Assembly: GCA_964589175.1 (NCBI GenBank)
Contig: CAZPRY010000012.1
Span: forward strand, 30,992-94,991
Direction: 5' to 3'
DNA: 64,000 nt
Origin: CAZPRY01 sp964589175
GTDB lineage: Bacteria > Fidelibacterota > UBA2242
The notes below the pieces were generated by a model, which had not been told where the DNA came from, searched no databases, and saw only the letters and a program-made list of their open reading frames with translations. Position numbers and translations under genes: made by a program. This document shows positions 19,494 through 29,967 of this stretch, piece after piece (within the stretch, counting starts at the first letter, position 1; each line of letters begins with the position of its first letter).

Positions 19494-19518
19494 GCCGCTA
19501 CACGGTCCGCGCTGGAAT

Positions 19519-19551
19519 AAAAAAAAAGGCTGTCCGAAGACAGCCTTTTTT
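19519..19551. terminator. Bidirectional rho-independent terminator
   Basis: Stem GGCTGTC (19528-19534), loop CGAA, stem GACAGCC (19539-19545), with an A run before it and a T run (19546-19551) after it. It lies between the convergent ROK gene and the 1106-residue propeller gene and can serve both. Confidence 0.9.
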
Positions 19552-19570
19552 ATGTTTATAATGGGAATGA

Positions 19571-22500
19571 TTATTTCATCATAACCATTTTCTTCTGCAT
19601 AGAGAGCGAACCGGCGTTCAGCTTGTAGATATAAATACCCGTAGGCATGATCTGACCGGCATCGTTTCTGGCATTCCATTCGTATACATGCAATCCGGCA
19701 TCCAGATTTCCCGAATACAGCGTGCGAACTTTTTCACCCAGGATGTTGTAAATCTCGAGGGCAACCTTGTCCGCCTGCGGCATAGCGAAGGCAATGCTGG
19801 TCGTCGGGTTGAATGGGTTCGGATAGTTCTGATACAGGTCGAACTGTTCCGGCAGCAGGGTATTTTCACCGAAGATTGCCGAAGATTCACAACCATATTC
19901 CGGGAACGGCAGACGATCATCGGTATTCTGACTGCCGTAGCAATTGGCCGTCGGGTAGTAGGTCGAGGCAGCATCGTCGATGGTCATATTGCGGTTCTCG
20001 CCAAATCCGGCTTCGTTATCGAGGCTATTGATACCGTATTTATAGGTCTGAACCTTGGCTTGTCCGGCAGTGAAAAGGAGACCGAGGGTGTAGATATTGT
20101 CACCGGCGGTTTCGTCGCCATTAGTGCCATCATCATGCATCATGAAAGTCGGCGGGTTGCTACCCCAATCCCACCATGAACCCTTAATACCGTTGACAAA
20201 AACGCCGGCGATTTCGGAAGCGGCCCGAATCGTATCGGCGTCAGTCTGGGAATCAATCAGAACTTGACCGGCATTCAAAGCGGCAATGGCGGAAGAAATG
20301 TCAACCGAGAAGTAGACGGTGACGTCCTGCTGAATGATATCATCCCAGGTTACATCCGCAAAGAATGCCGTGTCGGTCGGAACCTCGATATAACCGTCCG
20401 CATCCGAATCGACATAGCTGTGTCCCGTAGGAATCACAAAAATGCGGTTCGGGCTGCTTTCCCATTTATCGGAGCCATCGGTGGAGTGAACGACGAACTT
20501 GAATTCACTGGGTACGTCCAGAGACAGGTCGTCGACGTCAAAAGCTCCAACATAGAGACCGGCCTTCGATGGATCTTCAGTCAGTTCCTGGGCTTCTCCA
20601 GCCCAACCGTTTAAAGCCCCACGAACGATGGCGATATCACCATCGGCAGGCCTGAAATTGCCGTTCAGCAATTGGATGTTCATGTCCGCAAAGAAAAACA
20701 CTTCGGCGTTCACAACGGAAGCCGGATCGAAATTACTATACCAGACAACCGGAATAACATTGTCACCGGGGACAACTGTGTAGGTGCGGTTAGAGACAGC
20801 TTCCGCTGTATCCCAGTTGCTGTTAATGCGGAATTTATATTCGATTGCTCCTTCGGCAATTGGGAGTGTAGCGGTATAAATTCCATCAGCGTCATCATCC
20901 GAAAGCAAATTGATGGTTTCGCCCCAGTTGTTGATAGTACCGGCAACGTCAAGGACGTCTGTCCCAACGATAAATTTGCCTCGCTCAATCTGGGCGCTCA
21001 TATTCACCTGGAAGGTGACCATCGGCAGGAACTCCAGCTTCAGGATAGTACCGCCATTGCCGAGTGCCCAGACAGTTTCGCCGTCATAACGGACTTTATC
21101 CAAGGTTGCATCCGTCGGACCGGTCAATTCGGTCCAGGTTGCGCCGGCGTCTTCGGATTTGATGATTGTTCCGGCTTCACCGACTGCGTAGACTAAATTG
21201 TCGTCAACGAAATCCACATCGTACAGATCGTCTCCGTCCGAGACGGTGTAGACCAGAGCGAGTGATGCGGCAGTCCCGTCGGTAGTACGATAGACTTCAC
21301 CGGACGAGGCGACTACCAGACCGATATTTCCGCGAAATTTAACAGCGCGCATCGATTGGCTGCCCCAGTCGTTAATCTGGGTGGCGGTAACTGCATCGGG
21401 TGCAGTGAATTCACCGGTATGTACCTGTCCGCTACCGGCACTGACTATCACGCTGGTCGCACTGACAGCCCATATATCATAAACCGTTTGCGTACCGACC
21501 TTGGTATCGCTCCAGGTGAGACCGCCATCGGTGGATCTCATAACATAACCCGAAGAACCGCCGGCGAAAATTGTGTTCGCGTCCCAAACGCGCATCGCAT
21601 TGATATGTTTGTTGGAACCCAAAAACATCGGATTCTCGATGAAAGTCCAGGTAGCGCCGCCGTCAGTAGTCCGACGCAAATCTCCGTATCCGCCGCCAAC
21701 AAATCCGAGATTTGCATCGGCGAATTCACATTCGTACAAGTTTGTGAGTGACTCGGTGGCATAATTGTCAGGATAAGTCCATGAATCACCGCCGTCCGTG
21801 CTTATGGATATTTCACCACCAGCGTATGCTGACACAACGATTTTGTCGGGTTCCGGAAAGGCAATACCCCAAAGACTCATGGAAGGCCACTCATTTAATG
21901 GGGTCCAGGTAGCGCCGCCATCGGCGGTCTTGGCCCATTGTCCGTAAGCTGAAAAAACATAGCCAGCTGAAGCAGTCGGAAATGACATATCGGAGGGGGT
22001 TTGCGCAGAACCGATCGAAAGGGTATCCCAGGTAGCACCCCCATCGGTAGTCTTGACAAGATCACCGATACTTCTCGCGATATAGATGGTATTCTGATCG
22101 ACAATTCGTGCCAACTTCGCATAATTATAACCATAGGAAAAATCACCGGAACGCGAGTAGGTCTGACCGCCGTCTTTCGAGATGAAAATAGTAGAATGGT
22201 AGCCCGCAATGACGATTGTATTACCGGGACCGGCGGCAACATCGTACAAGCGCTTGCTGGACGTTCCCGGCGGGAAAAGAACGGCTATATTGACATTTGT
22301 CCAGGTGGCGCCTCCGTCCGTTGTATACCAGGTCTCACCCACATTGGCACTCGTTGCTACTACTCCGTGGGTAGCATCAATAAAATCGATACCGCCGTTA
22401 AGATCTTCAGTAGTCAACACCGCAGCCGATGCCGGCGTAATGGTCGTTCCGCCATTGGTGGTTTTTAGAACAAGACCGTCATCACAAGCAAAATAGACCG

Positions 22501-22891
22501 TAGTTGCGTTAACAATCGCCAAACTGACAACATCAAGGTCATAATTAGCAGTATCAGCAATCATTGTCCAATTTGTACCGCCGTCGGTGGTCTTGTAGAT
22601 ATATCCCAAGTTTCCGCATGCAAAACCAACATTCGCATCAACAAACTCGACGTCGTTCCAGTTGGTAGTAGCGGGATCTGCGTCTCTGAGTTTAGTCCAG
22701 GTTGTACCACCGTCAGTGGTCTTTTTTACAAATCCCTCATCAGCAATAATCCACCCTGTGTTGGCATTCAGAAAAAAACAGGCACCCGGTAATATATCTG
22801 CGGTGCCTTGTTTTACTATCTGCCAATCCTGCCCAAAAGCAAAGATCACAGAGAAGACAATCACAAAACTAAGCAAGAACAATTTCTTCAT
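19571..22891 (-). CDS. Giant secreted YCF48/BNR-type propeller protein with type IX sorting tail
   Basis: 1106 residues. Signal peptide KKLFLLSFVIVFSVIFAFG. Residues about 20-650 hold roughly twelve repeats with the core KTTDGGxTW (for example YKTTDGGTNW, VKTTDGGATW, MRSTDGGLTW), the YCF48/BNR-like blade of WD-type propellers, probably two propellers. Residues 655-960 contain three beta-sandwich modules with NNWG/LNGW and YKFRIN/FKFVVH signatures, like starch-binding-type or CBM20/48-style domains. The end is a classical sorting domain (LYQNYPNPFNPTTS, LEIYNILGEKVRTL, PTGIYIYKLNAG). An adhesin or glycan-binding surface protein is likely; no enzymatic signature is visible. It converges with the ROK gene and diverges from 23103. 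Confidence 0.75.
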   Translation of the reverse strand: MKKLFLLSFVIVFSVIFAFGQDWQIVKQGTADILPGACFFLNANTGWIIADEGFVKKTTDGGTTWTKLRDADPATTNWNDVEFVDANVGFACGNLGYIYKTTDGGTNWTMIADTANYDLDVVSLAIVNATTVYFACDDGLVLKTTNGGTTITPASAAVLTTEDLNGGIDFIDATHGVVATSANVGETWYTTDGGATWTNVNIAVLFPPGTSSKRLYDVAAGPGNTIVIAGYHSTIFISKDGGQTYSRSGDFSYGYNYAKLARIVDQNTIYIARSIGDLVKTTDGGATWDTLSIGSAQTPSDMSFPTASAGYVFSAYGQWAKTADGGATWTPLNEWPSMSLWGIAFPEPDKIVVSAYAGGEISISTDGGDSWTYPDNYATESLTNLYECEFADANLGFVGGGYGDLRRTTDGGATWTFIENPMFLGSNKHINAMRVWDANTIFAGGSSGYVMRSTDGGLTWSDTKVGTQTVYDIWAVSATSVIVSAGSGQVHTGEFTAPDAVTATQINDWGSQSMRAVKFRGNIGLVVASSGEVYRTTDGTAASLALVYTVSDGDDLYDVDFVDDNLVYAVGEAGTIIKSEDAGATWTELTGPTDATLDKVRYDGETVWALGNGGTILKLEFLPMVTFQVNMSAQIERGKFIVGTDVLDVAGTINNWGETINLLSDDDADGIYTATLPIAEGAIEYKFRINSNWDTAEAVSNRTYTVVPGDNVIPVVWYSNFDPASVVNAEVFFFADMNIQLLNGNFRPADGDIAIVRGALNGWAGEAQELTEDPSKAGLYVGAFDVDDLSLDVPSEFKFVVHSTDGSDKWESSPNRIFVIPTGHSYVDSDADGYIEVPTDTAFFADVTWDDIIQQDVTVYFSVDISSAIAALNAGQVLIDSQTDADTIRAASEIAGVFVNGIKGSWWDWGSNPPTFMMHDDGTNGDETAGDNIYTLGLLFTAGQAKVQTYKYGINSLDNEAGFGENRNMTIDDAASTYYPTANCYGSQNTDDRLPFPEYGCESSAIFGENTLLPEQFDLYQNYPNPFNPTTSIAFAMPQADKVALEIYNILGEKVRTLYSGNLDAGLHVYEWNARNDAGQIMPTGIYIYKLNAGSLSMQKKMVMMK

Positions 22892-23102
22892 GTGCGTCCT
22901 CCAATTTTTTATTTAGTTGTTAAGAAATGAGCTACTAGCATCCAAAATTACAATTTACTCCACACTGCATAGGATTATAATAGATGTTATTTAAATATTC
23001 AAGAAATAATTGTGGAATCTGCGTGAAAAAAATGCTGTATTATTGTAGTTGAAAAGATAAGATAGTTCTTTTAACTTACAATGGTAATCATAAGGAGAGA
23101 TC

Positions 23103-24461
23103 ATGAAGAAATTATCGATAATACCATGTCTTTTAGCAATGTTTTTGGCCCCGCTGCTATCACAGGAAGCTACTTGGATTTATGCGCCCGATTGGAATAT
23201 CCGGTTCAGCGAAGCAGATTCTCTGAATAATCCGTTTGAATGTACAACCGACGATGCCGGCAATATTTGGGTAATCTCCTCCACATCAACCACCCTGAAT
23301 GCAGTCAACGCGCTCTACAAAGCAGCGCCCGGCGATTCCGTTTTCACGTTGGCTGACGATTTCTCCGATGATCCTGATGTGCATTCCGTTCGCGGGGTTG
23401 CGACCGTCGGGAATAATGTAATCGTGGCTTGCAGATCTACTCAGTTATATATCTCTTTTATGTATCAATATCCTGATGGTGATCCGACGCGCCGGACACT
23501 GCATAATCAGGTAGGATATGGTACCTATGTTTATGGAATCGATGCAACCAAAGAAGGCTATATATTTGGAGGAATCATTTTCCAGGGGCCCAAAATCCGT
23601 ATTTATGATTATACCGGCAACTCCGATCCGATAGGCCATTATGTCGCGCCAGATTGTGCCAATCCCGATCCGGGTGGCCCAACAGCTACGGGAGAAGATG
23701 CCATCCGTGATGTTGCGACAGTACCAGGTGGTGACTATTTTGATGTCAATACACCTGTTTATACGTCACGAAATAGCCTGAAAGACGGGAACTCGGGTGG
23801 TGTGACAAAATGGACTGGTGGTACCCAAGTTGCCCCGGAAAACTACAGCGGTGTCTCCCTTGAAGATGCCGATAGTTTTCTGCGCTGGACAAATTATGTC
23901 CCGAATGGTATCACTGTGGATAATGACGGGCAGCTCTGGGCCGTCGGTACAGACAGTACCCGTCGCTGGGTGAAAGTGTTTCAGGTAGACGGCAGCTGGG
24001 CAACTCAGGTGAATGAACTGCCCAGCAGCACAAGTGGAGACATTCCCGATACCCAAGGCGCGCCTCTAAATGTGCCCGAAGATGTCGCCCTGAGTCCCGA
24101 TGGAAATATTGCCTATGTGATCGACGTGGGGAATCACATCTGCTATACCTTTGTTAATAGTGCCTTGGCGATCGATAGAGAAGGAGCGAGTATCGCTGCT
24201 GATTTTAGTGTAACACCAGCCTTTCCGAATCCCTTTAATCCGACAACGCAGATCGCATTTACGTTACCGGCGGCTTCATCGGTTTCCATAAAAATATTCG
24301 ATCTAAAGGGAAATCTGGTTCGCAACGTTCTGGATGAGCATAAATCGGCAGGCAGTTATCAGGTGACTATCGATGCTGCTGATTTGGGCAGCGGTATCTA
24401 CATCTATATGGTTGATACCAGTTATGGGACAAGAAAAGGAAGAATCACCCTCTTAAAATAA
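23103..24461 (+). CDS. Secreted NHL/SMP30-like propeller protein with type IX sorting tail
   Basis: 452 residues, preceded by AAGGAGAG. Signal peptide KKLSIIPCLLAMFLAPLLS. Residues about 40-350 carry repeated Asp/Gly turns such as TTDDAGNIWVIS, VDNDGQLWAVG and LSPDGNIAYVID, the pattern of NHL/SMP-30-type propellers. Sorting tail about 365-452 (TPAFPNPFNPTTQ, IKIFDLKGNLVRNV, SGIYIYMVDT, KGRITLLK). It is 47 bp upstream of the next GHL10 gene and may be co-transcribed with it. The 211-bp gap to the divergent 1106-residue protein gene should hold two promoters; I see no convincing boxes. Ligand unknown. Confidence 0.7.
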   Translation: MKKLSIIPCLLAMFLAPLLSQEATWIYAPDWNIRFSEADSLNNPFECTTDDAGNIWVISSTSTTLNAVNALYKAAPGDSVFTLADDFSDDPDVHSVRGVATVGNNVIVACRSTQLYISFMYQYPDGDPTRRTLHNQVGYGTYVYGIDATKEGYIFGGIIFQGPKIRIYDYTGNSDPIGHYVAPDCANPDPGGPTATGEDAIRDVATVPGGDYFDVNTPVYTSRNSLKDGNSGGVTKWTGGTQVAPENYSGVSLEDADSFLRWTNYVPNGITVDNDGQLWAVGTDSTRRWVKVFQVDGSWATQVNELPSSTSGDIPDTQGAPLNVPEDVALSPDGNIAYVIDVGNHICYTFVNSALAIDREGASIAADFSVTPAFPNPFNPTTQIAFTLPAASSVSIKIFDLKGNLVRNVLDEHKSAGSYQVTIDAADLGSGIYIYMVDTSYGTRKGRITLLK

Positions 24462-24507
24462 GAGGAAGTACTCTCGTTATTTGTGTTAAAAAGGTATTTC
24501 TGATCTA

Positions 24508-27066
24508 ATGCGAAAATACAGCCGAATACCGGCGGGTAAGCTATTCCTATATTTATTTTTATTTCTGATTAGTATTGCTCGCAGCCAAACGAACATGCCA
24601 GAATATCGATCGGTTTGGCTTAGTCGCGATGTCATCATCCGGGGACGCGAATCGATACGTACGGCATTTTCTAATTTAAAAAATGCGGGATTTAATGCAG
24701 TATTGGTGAATAATTGGTACCAGGGTAGCACTATCTATTACAGCGAAGTGCTTGCCGATTACGGTGCGACATCGCAGCTGCCTGAATTTGTCGGGTGGGA
24801 TCCGCTTGAAGTAGTCATCGAAGAGGCGCACCGCATCGGTCTGGAAATCCATGTCTGGTTCGAATACGGTTTGTGGGGGCATGTCTCTTACGACGCCGGC
24901 AGCTTGGGACCTTTGCTGAGCGGGCGCACAAACTGGCTGATGAAGGATCGTAGCGGGAATAATTATGCGATCATGTGGGTCAACTCGACGCCGCTATATC
25001 AGTTCTGGATGGATCCGGCCGAAGAAGAGGTTGTCACATTTCTCGTAAAGCTTTACCGCGAGTGTGCCCGGAACTATCCTGATCTGGATGGAATTCAGAC
25101 GGATAGAATTCGTTATCCGAATCCGCAATTCTCTTTCTCGGATATCAGCCGCCAGGTTTACCAGGCCGAGACAGGCGGCTCTGATCCGATTTCCATTCAG
25201 GAATCTGATCCTGAATGGAACAATTTTGTCGTGTGGCGGGAACGGAAGACCAGTGACCTGGCCGGTCAAATCTTTGCAGCCGTCAAAGCCGAAAATCCCA
25301 GGTGCATTGTCAGTGCAGCAGTAGGTCCGCCCTATATGTTGCAAGGCAGCGATGATAAATTGCAGGATTGGCCGACCTGGTTTCGAGAAGGAGCCGTCGA
25401 TCTGCTTTTTCCGATGCTCTATGATCTGCACAGCAATCTTGATTATTGGTTGCGCCAATGCCTTGATCAGGTAGCATCGCCCCTGAATGTTATCCCTGGC
25501 GTAAATTTAAGGAATAGCTCCACAGGCCAGTTATATTCCAACAACACGCTTGACAACGTCATGAGCCAGATACGCTATCGGAATATGCCCGGGATCGGTG
25601 TTTGGTACTTCGGCGATCTGGAAGAGGATCGTCTGAAGTATTTTAAGGATCAGACTTTTTATACTCGTGTTCATACCTTGCGCGACGAGATCATTGTCGA
25701 CAATCAATTCAGCGATTATGTAGCCTCGGAAAGTATGACCGAGATATCCGGCGGATTTCTGGATGATCATTTGAGCGGTTCCGGAGCGGGGGCACATTGT
25801 ACCTGGCAAGTCCCGGTTTTTATAACCGGCGCTTACCATCTGTTTGCTTATTTACCGGAAGCAATCTCCGGGGGAAATACACAACGCTATAGTATTCAGA
25901 TTAACGGAAATGCGGATCTAATCAGCATCCCCGGTCCGCAGCTTGCCGATACATGGATTCACCTCGGGCGGCTTGATCTGGATTACGATGACAGCCTGCG
26001 GGTGCAGGTTGAGAATCCAGGCGGTGGAAAGGTCATTGCCGATGCGGTCAGGTTGTTTCGTATAACAGTTTTGAAAATTGAAGAAGGTTACGTCGCGGAC
26101 AGCACCCTTTACGTTCGCTTCAATCTTTTTCTGGATACGGAAAGCGCCCGGGATTTGTCGCGATATGCGATTCAACCTTATGTAGATATCCGATCCGTCG
26201 AGATTGATCCCGAAAACCGCTCCTTCGTCCGGCTGCACTGCTCCGCTTTTATGCCTGAAGTGGATTATAAGTTAATCATTTTAGGTTTACACGATGCTGA
26301 AGGAAATGCTGTCGATACGCTGCGTCTGCAATTCTCATTCGATCCGGGGAATGATGAAATGATCGATAATAAGAGCAGTCTTTTTTATATTCAATCCGGC
26401 GCATGGGAAGAACTGAACTCCCCATCGGCTGTTGACGCCACCTTTCTGCGTACGCCTTGCGGGGACGGCACCAGCCGGGTGTACTGGCGCTATACAGTAC
26501 CGGAAAACGGCTACTATAAAATTCTCGCCTTTTTTCCCGATTCCGCGGCTTATGCCAGCGATGGCATGTACATCGTACGCAACGATACCAAAACCGATAC
26601 CGTACTTGTCAATCAGCAGACGCCCGCACCGAACGGATTTTTACTCGCAACAACCTGGGCCGAAAAAGGGGATAACCTGATCGTAAAACTGCACAATCAA
26701 TCGCAGCACGGCGCCGATTACTGGGTTGTCGCGGACGCTGTTCAATTTGCACGCGGTTTTCCGGCCACCAGCCTGGTCGGCGAAAATAAGGCAACCGGAC
26801 CGGAAATATTTCAGGTATTCCCGAACTATCCCAATCCGTTCAATGCTTCTACGGTTATTCCGTATTCGGTCTTGAAAAGCGGGACTTTGGACTGGCAGGT
26901 TTATGATGTTACCGGTAAATTAGTCGCTGACGGCAGCGAAGCAGTTATGAATCCGGGCGGTTACAAACTCTTTATGAATTTTCATGACCGGCGATCGGGC
27001 GTCTATCTCTATCGCTTATCTTTCCTGGATAGATCGAGAACCGGAAAAATGGTGTATCTCAAGTGA
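24508..27066 (+). CDS. Large surface GHL10 glycosidase with two golvesin-like modules and type IX sorting tail
   Basis: 852 residues. Signal sequence about 1-28 (LFLYLFLFLISIARS). GHL10 barrel about 30-390 (EYRSVWLSRD, HVWFEYGLWG, DGIQTDRIRYP, LLFPMLYDL). Two beta-sandwich modules about 395-520 and 625-755, each ending in an ADAVRLF/ADAVQFA motif like the golvesin C-terminal-like domain. They flank an Ig-like module about 525-610 (LYVRFNLFLDTESARDLSRY). Sorting tail about 770-852 (VFPNYPNPFNASTV, WQVYDVTGKLVADG, SGVYLYRLSF). It is the most elaborate of the four GHL10s here. Its stop overlaps the start of the cassette B TonB receptor (TGATG), so hydrolase and receptor are translationally coupled; this argues that the receptor imports its products. 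Confidence 0.83.
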   Translation: MRKYSRIPAGKLFLYLFLFLISIARSQTNMPEYRSVWLSRDVIIRGRESIRTAFSNLKNAGFNAVLVNNWYQGSTIYYSEVLADYGATSQLPEFVGWDPLEVVIEEAHRIGLEIHVWFEYGLWGHVSYDAGSLGPLLSGRTNWLMKDRSGNNYAIMWVNSTPLYQFWMDPAEEEVVTFLVKLYRECARNYPDLDGIQTDRIRYPNPQFSFSDISRQVYQAETGGSDPISIQESDPEWNNFVVWRERKTSDLAGQIFAAVKAENPRCIVSAAVGPPYMLQGSDDKLQDWPTWFREGAVDLLFPMLYDLHSNLDYWLRQCLDQVASPLNVIPGVNLRNSSTGQLYSNNTLDNVMSQIRYRNMPGIGVWYFGDLEEDRLKYFKDQTFYTRVHTLRDEIIVDNQFSDYVASESMTEISGGFLDDHLSGSGAGAHCTWQVPVFITGAYHLFAYLPEAISGGNTQRYSIQINGNADLISIPGPQLADTWIHLGRLDLDYDDSLRVQVENPGGGKVIADAVRLFRITVLKIEEGYVADSTLYVRFNLFLDTESARDLSRYAIQPYVDIRSVEIDPENRSFVRLHCSAFMPEVDYKLIILGLHDAEGNAVDTLRLQFSFDPGNDEMIDNKSSLFYIQSGAWEELNSPSAVDATFLRTPCGDGTSRVYWRYTVPENGYYKILAFFPDSAAYASDGMYIVRNDTKTDTVLVNQQTPAPNGFLLATTWAEKGDNLIVKLHNQSQHGADYWVVADAVQFARGFPATSLVGENKATGPEIFQVFPNYPNPFNASTVIPYSVLKSGTLDWQVYDVTGKLVADGSEAVMNPGGYKLFMNFHDRRSGVYLYRLSFLDRSRTGKMVYLK

Positions 27067-29966
27067 TGTCGATTCGGGATATCAGCAATATCGATGCAAT
27101 CCGGCGAAAATCAATCTTTATTCTCGCTGTCATTTTTCTTCTGTTTTCCCATATCTCTGCACAAACGACGGGCAAAATTTCCGGGCGGGTTTTTGATCAG
27201 CGCAGCGGTGAAGGATTGCTGGGAACCAACATCATCGTAACGGAATTGCAGACCGGGACCAGCAGCGACGCAGATGGAAATTTCACGATTTTACGGATTT
27301 ATCCCGGTGAATATACACTTAAAATCAGCTATGTCGGCTATGCGACCGCCACGATTATAAATGTTCAGGTTTTTATCGACCGTACAACCTTTCTGGAGAT
27401 CCCGCTGACCGTCCAGGGGATCGAGATGCAGGAGGTGGTTGTGACTGCCCGGAAGCCGGTTATCGTCAAAGACAAAACTTACAGTTCGACCAGCATCGAT
27501 GCCGACCAGATTCGGGAACTGCCCTCCGAGGGCTTGCGGGATGTACTTGACCTCAACACCAGTTTGCAGCGCAATCCCAACGGCACGTATTCGCTGCGGG
27601 GCGGCGGGAGTTTCGATATCAATTTTATGATCGACGGTGTCTCGCAGGATAATTCCAATACGGGTGTTCCGGGCACGAATTACATGGGCGAGAAGGCCAA
27701 TACCTCCTGGAAATACGATTTTAATCCGCTGGGTGTAAAGCAGATGGAACTCATCTCGGGCGGGTTCAGCGCCGAGTACGGTAATGCCCAATCGGGCGTC
27801 GTGAAGGTCGTTACCAAAGAGGGCGGCCGTGAATTTCACGGCGATCTGCGCGTGGAGTATCGTCCGTCCGGTCAGTATCATTTCGGCGATTATCTCTACA
27901 GCAAGGATAATTTCGAGTGGCAGAATTGGGGCGATTACGAGAACTGGATTGCCTGGCGCGATGCCAAAAATCCGGCCGTAGGCAATGATTCACTAACCGC
28001 GCTGTATGAGAAATGGATCGACACGCATACGCCGTCGGATGACAATGTGCTGGGCGTCTACGATTACCGCGAGAACAGCTATAAAAGAGCGATGTTCGGA
28101 TTCGGCGGTCCAATCGGTGAACTGCCGGGCTGGACCTTTTTTCTGTCTGGGGAAAAGCGCATCAAACCGACGCGTCTGCCCACTTACGAAAAGAACGAAG
28201 AATACGAAAATCTCAACCTGACTACGGTTTTCAAACTGTCGGATAAACTCCACCTGCGTTCGATGTACCAGTACCAGCACAATCGCAGCGGTATCTTCTC
28301 GGGTTCGAACGATGTTCGCTGGGCATCGGTGGTTGGTAACGTCTCCTTCCATACCGGGCAGCAGAAATATCTTCTGACGACGGTTCCGCCCAAGGACGAA
28401 TTCACCTGGATCGAGTCATTCGACCTGACCTACGCTTTGGACCAAAATTCCTATTTCGAGTTCATCCTGTCCCACACCTACGAACAATATCAGATCAACA
28501 GCGAGCCGCTTTCCACCAAGTGGCAGGTGCTGCAGGGTGAATGGGATGAGGGCTACACACGCCTTGTCTGGGATCCCTCGGCCACGCTCTACAACCAGGA
28601 TGTCCGTTCGCAGATTTACGCTCTGCGAGGCGATTACACCAACCAGATCACGCATCGCCATTTGATCAAAACCGGGGTACAGACGACGCTGCGCTATCTG
28701 CATTACAGCTCCGTATCCAGCGCTTACGCCAATGCTTTTATCTCCAAGACCGGCTTTGCGGAGTACTATAATGCCGATCCGATTTACGCCGTATTTTATA
28801 TCCAGGATCGCATGGAATACAAAGGCCTGATCGCTAATATCGGTCTGCGTTTGGAGGGTTTCAACAACAACGTTGATATGCCGGCCGATTTTTACAATCC
28901 GTTCTATCCGGGAACCGGGGCGAACGCCCAGGGCGATCCCGCGACCGTCAAGCCGGAAACGCATACGGCGCTCTCGCCGCGGCTCGGACTTTCATTTCCA
29001 ATCGGCGAAAAGACCGCCTTCCGGCTGCAGTATGGGCATTTCTACGCCATGCCGATTTTCAGGCACACGCTGTCCCGCTCGACCTGGCAGGGCTGGATCA
29101 TGTACGGCAATCCGAATCTCGGATTCCGCAAAACCATCAGTTACGAATTCGGCGTGCAGCACAGTCTTTGGGGTTCGCACAAACTCGATATCGCCGCTTA
29201 TTATAACGACCGCACCCTTCAAACCGTGACGATCCGGCGGCATTTCGATACCGGAAGCGTCGGGCGGAGTACCACCGATCCCTACGCCGCGACCTACGTA
29301 AATACCGGCTACGGCGCGACCAGGGGAATCGAAGTGGAGTTCCAGAAAATCACCCAAAGCCGTTTTCGATACCAGTTGAAATACAGCTTTTCGAGAACTT
29401 CGGCCGGCGCCTACGGGGCTTCGGAAATCTGGCAAGCGGATGATCCAAACAAGCCTTTCGATCTGCGGCCGTACATTCAGCGTGCCAACGACAATATCAC
29501 TTCGCTGGATAAAACCCATGCTTTCTCGGTGGTCCTATCCTATACTTTACCGGCGCGCGCGGGACTCCATCTCGGCAAAATTTATCCTCTACAAAACATG
29601 ACTTCGGCGCTTACCTACACAGCCACAAGCGGTATCCCGTATACCTATGTAACTTCCTATGATGAGTTCTTCGATGTCAGCAATAACCGGCGCTACCCGC
29701 TGGAATATGAAACGAATATGTCTTTTTCCAAGGCCTTCCGGGTCAAAGACTATCGAGTTTCCTTTCAGTGCCGCATCCAGAATCTGTTCAATAATCAATG
29801 GCTGACGCCTTTCGATGGATATGTCGAACTTGACGACATGCAAAACTGGGTGGAGTCGGGCAGCACCTGGGCGGATCCGTCCAATCCCAATTACAAATAC
29901 AACTATCATCGCGCCTACCGCAATATTCCACGGGAAATCTATTTTAGCCTGGGAATCGGATTTTAG
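27066..29966 (+). CDS. TonB-dependent outer-membrane receptor (SusC-like), cassette B
   Basis: 966 residues from ATG at 27066 (GTG at 27063 is an alternative). Signal peptide ends near HISAQ; carboxypeptidase-regulatory-like domain about 40-120 (GRVFDQRSGEGLLGTNIIV); plug with LRDVLDLNTSLQ, SLRGGGSFDINFMIDG and AEYGNAQSGVVKVVTKEGG, the last identical to the cassette A receptor; then barrel ending IYFSLGIGF. Expected to import a glycan fragment across the outer membrane. Again no SusD-type gene follows; instead the same four partner genes as in cassette A come in the same order. Start overlaps the GHL10 stop by one base, and the next gene begins one base after its stop. Confidence 0.88.
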   Translation: MSIRDISNIDAIRRKSIFILAVIFLLFSHISAQTTGKISGRVFDQRSGEGLLGTNIIVTELQTGTSSDADGNFTILRIYPGEYTLKISYVGYATATIINVQVFIDRTTFLEIPLTVQGIEMQEVVVTARKPVIVKDKTYSSTSIDADQIRELPSEGLRDVLDLNTSLQRNPNGTYSLRGGGSFDINFMIDGVSQDNSNTGVPGTNYMGEKANTSWKYDFNPLGVKQMELISGGFSAEYGNAQSGVVKVVTKEGGREFHGDLRVEYRPSGQYHFGDYLYSKDNFEWQNWGDYENWIAWRDAKNPAVGNDSLTALYEKWIDTHTPSDDNVLGVYDYRENSYKRAMFGFGGPIGELPGWTFFLSGEKRIKPTRLPTYEKNEEYENLNLTTVFKLSDKLHLRSMYQYQHNRSGIFSGSNDVRWASVVGNVSFHTGQQKYLLTTVPPKDEFTWIESFDLTYALDQNSYFEFILSHTYEQYQINSEPLSTKWQVLQGEWDEGYTRLVWDPSATLYNQDVRSQIYALRGDYTNQITHRHLIKTGVQTTLRYLHYSSVSSAYANAFISKTGFAEYYNADPIYAVFYIQDRMEYKGLIANIGLRLEGFNNNVDMPADFYNPFYPGTGANAQGDPATVKPETHTALSPRLGLSFPIGEKTAFRLQYGHFYAMPIFRHTLSRSTWQGWIMYGNPNLGFRKTISYEFGVQHSLWGSHKLDIAAYYNDRTLQTVTIRRHFDTGSVGRSTTDPYAATYVNTGYGATRGIEVEFQKITQSRFRYQLKYSFSRTSAGAYGASEIWQADDPNKPFDLRPYIQRANDNITSLDKTHAFSVVLSYTLPARAGLHLGKIYPLQNMTSALTYTATSGIPYTYVTSYDEFFDVSNNRRYPLEYETNMSFSKAFRVKDYRVSFQCRIQNLFNNQWLTPFDGYVELDDMQNWVESGSTWADPSNPNYKYNYHRAYRNIPREIYFSLGIGF

Positions 29967-29967
29967 T

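Noticed and set aside
24462..24507. AGAGGAAGTACTCTC as a hairpin terminator after the NHL-like gene
   Set aside because: The stem is short and imperfect and is not followed by a T run; the next gene starts within 50 bp.
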